A stretch of 64,000 bases of DNA from Pycnococcus provasolii. Its lineage: Eukaryota; Chlorophyta; Pseudoscourfieldiophyceae; Pseudoscourfieldiales; Pycnococcaceae. The notes beneath the pieces were generated by a model. The model was not told the origin of the DNA. It did no database searches and saw only the letters and a program-made list of their open reading frames with translations. Positions 63,746-64,000 of this stretch are shown in pieces. Location of the stretch: positions 1,240,001-1,304,000 of the forward strand of contig OW568861.1 of NCBI GenBank assembly GCA_938743325.2, given 5' to 3'. Within the stretch, counting starts at the first letter, position 1. Each line of letters starts with the position of its first letter. Both the position numbers and the translations under genes were made by a program.

Positions 63746-64000
63746 TCACATCGTGAAGCTCTGCTTACGCGTAATCGTCTTCTTCGGGCTGACCGTGCTT
63801 TGCGTGCGCCGCAGCTTGTCGGCGCCTTTGCCTTGTCTTGCATGCTCCTCAGCTTGACGTCGCGTCTCCTCTCGCAGCGCGTCCTCCGCCTTACGCTGCG
63901 CAACGTCGTGCAGGTAGTCGTGCCCTTTTAGAGTTAAATATGTGTTGGTGATCCCACCGAGGCCGTACGCGGGTGCCATGCGCCCCATGCGAGCGAGCGT
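63746..64000 (-). CDS. C-terminal part of a hypothetical basic protein, cut by the window edge
   Basis: An ATG lies at 63988, but the frame stays open to the edge (TLAR before the Met), so the gene may begin outside the window. The visible ~84 residues contain a charged helix, probably coiled coil (QRKAEDALREETRRQAEEHARQ), and a basic tail (RRTQSTVSPKKTITRKQSF). No family recognised. Confidence 0.4.
   Translation of the reverse strand, partial: TLARMGRMAPAYGLGGITNTYLTLKGHDYLHDVAQRKAEDALREETRRQAEEHARQGKGADKLRRTQSTVSPKKTITRKQSFTM

Overview
The window is nuclear DNA of a unicellular eukaryote, most likely a small marine alga. Most genes are long single reading frames on both strands with no visible introns, including one 14.8-kb frame. 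They encode eukaryote-only proteins: an axonemal-type dynein heavy chain, a TRAF-like RING protein, sterol C24-methyltransferase, MCTS1, an F-box/LRR protein and IQ-motif and TSP1-domain proteins. A sulfiredoxin and an RsmB-like rRNA methyltransferase, both with N-terminal extensions that look like organelle targeting, fit an alga. A green picoalga (prasinophyte) is my best guess, from protein flavour only. Start codons are given at ATG. Several open frames begin further upstream at TTG or GTG, which I did not use.

Layout. 0-7 kb: GC-rich tandem repeats, then a protein with two possible ubiquitin-like regions, two hypothetical genes and a RING/TRAF-like gene. 7.2-22 kb: the dynein heavy chain. 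23-29.2 kb: an IQ-motif protein, MCTS1, a 225-bp inverted-repeat (MITE-like) element, sterol methyltransferase, and a fusion of a molybdenum-carrier-like domain to a phytanoyl-CoA-dioxygenase-like domain. 30-35 kb: two signal-peptide surface proteins, one with a TSP1 domain and one a seven-bladed FG-GAP propeller. 35-38.9 kb: an rRNA m5C methyltransferase, a helical hypothetical protein and a PD-(D/E)XK-like protein.

38.87-42.42 kb is the most interesting part. It is a structurally complete Mutator-like element (MULE), with 27-bp terminal inverted repeats matching at 26 of 27 positions and a perfect 10-bp target-site duplication. It carries three genes: (i) a MuDR/WRKY-GCM1-type DNA-binding N-terminus joined by a poly-Pro/Ala linker to an Fe(II)/2-oxoglutarate dioxygenase domain, sitting where the transposase catalytic domain should be; (ii) a separate C-terminal transposase piece with a SWIM zinc finger; and (iii) an oppositely oriented frame that looks like a captured host gene fragment. 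Just outside it lie decayed host genes: a DUF2009 gene with an internally inverted segment and a PDI/thioredoxin-like gene spread over several frames. Beyond these is a tRNA-like locus whose 3' half precedes its 5' half (44.84-44.96 kb), a candidate circularly permuted tRNA.

46.6-64 kb: a Ser/Thr kinase, thymidine kinase, a 155-bp direct-repeat pair around a small coiled-coil gene, a YbaK-domain protein, sulfiredoxin, a small membrane ORF, an F-box/LRR protein, a polysaccharide-pyruvyl-transferase-like protein, a membrane protein with seven tandem NTF2/SnoaL-like segments, and a secreted Tyr/Cys-rich protein. Two short motifs recur between genes: TTAGGG telomere-type arrays, all seven of them upstream of start codons and six within about 185 bp, and the palindrome GTAGTACTAC (five copies). 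Either could be a promoter element.
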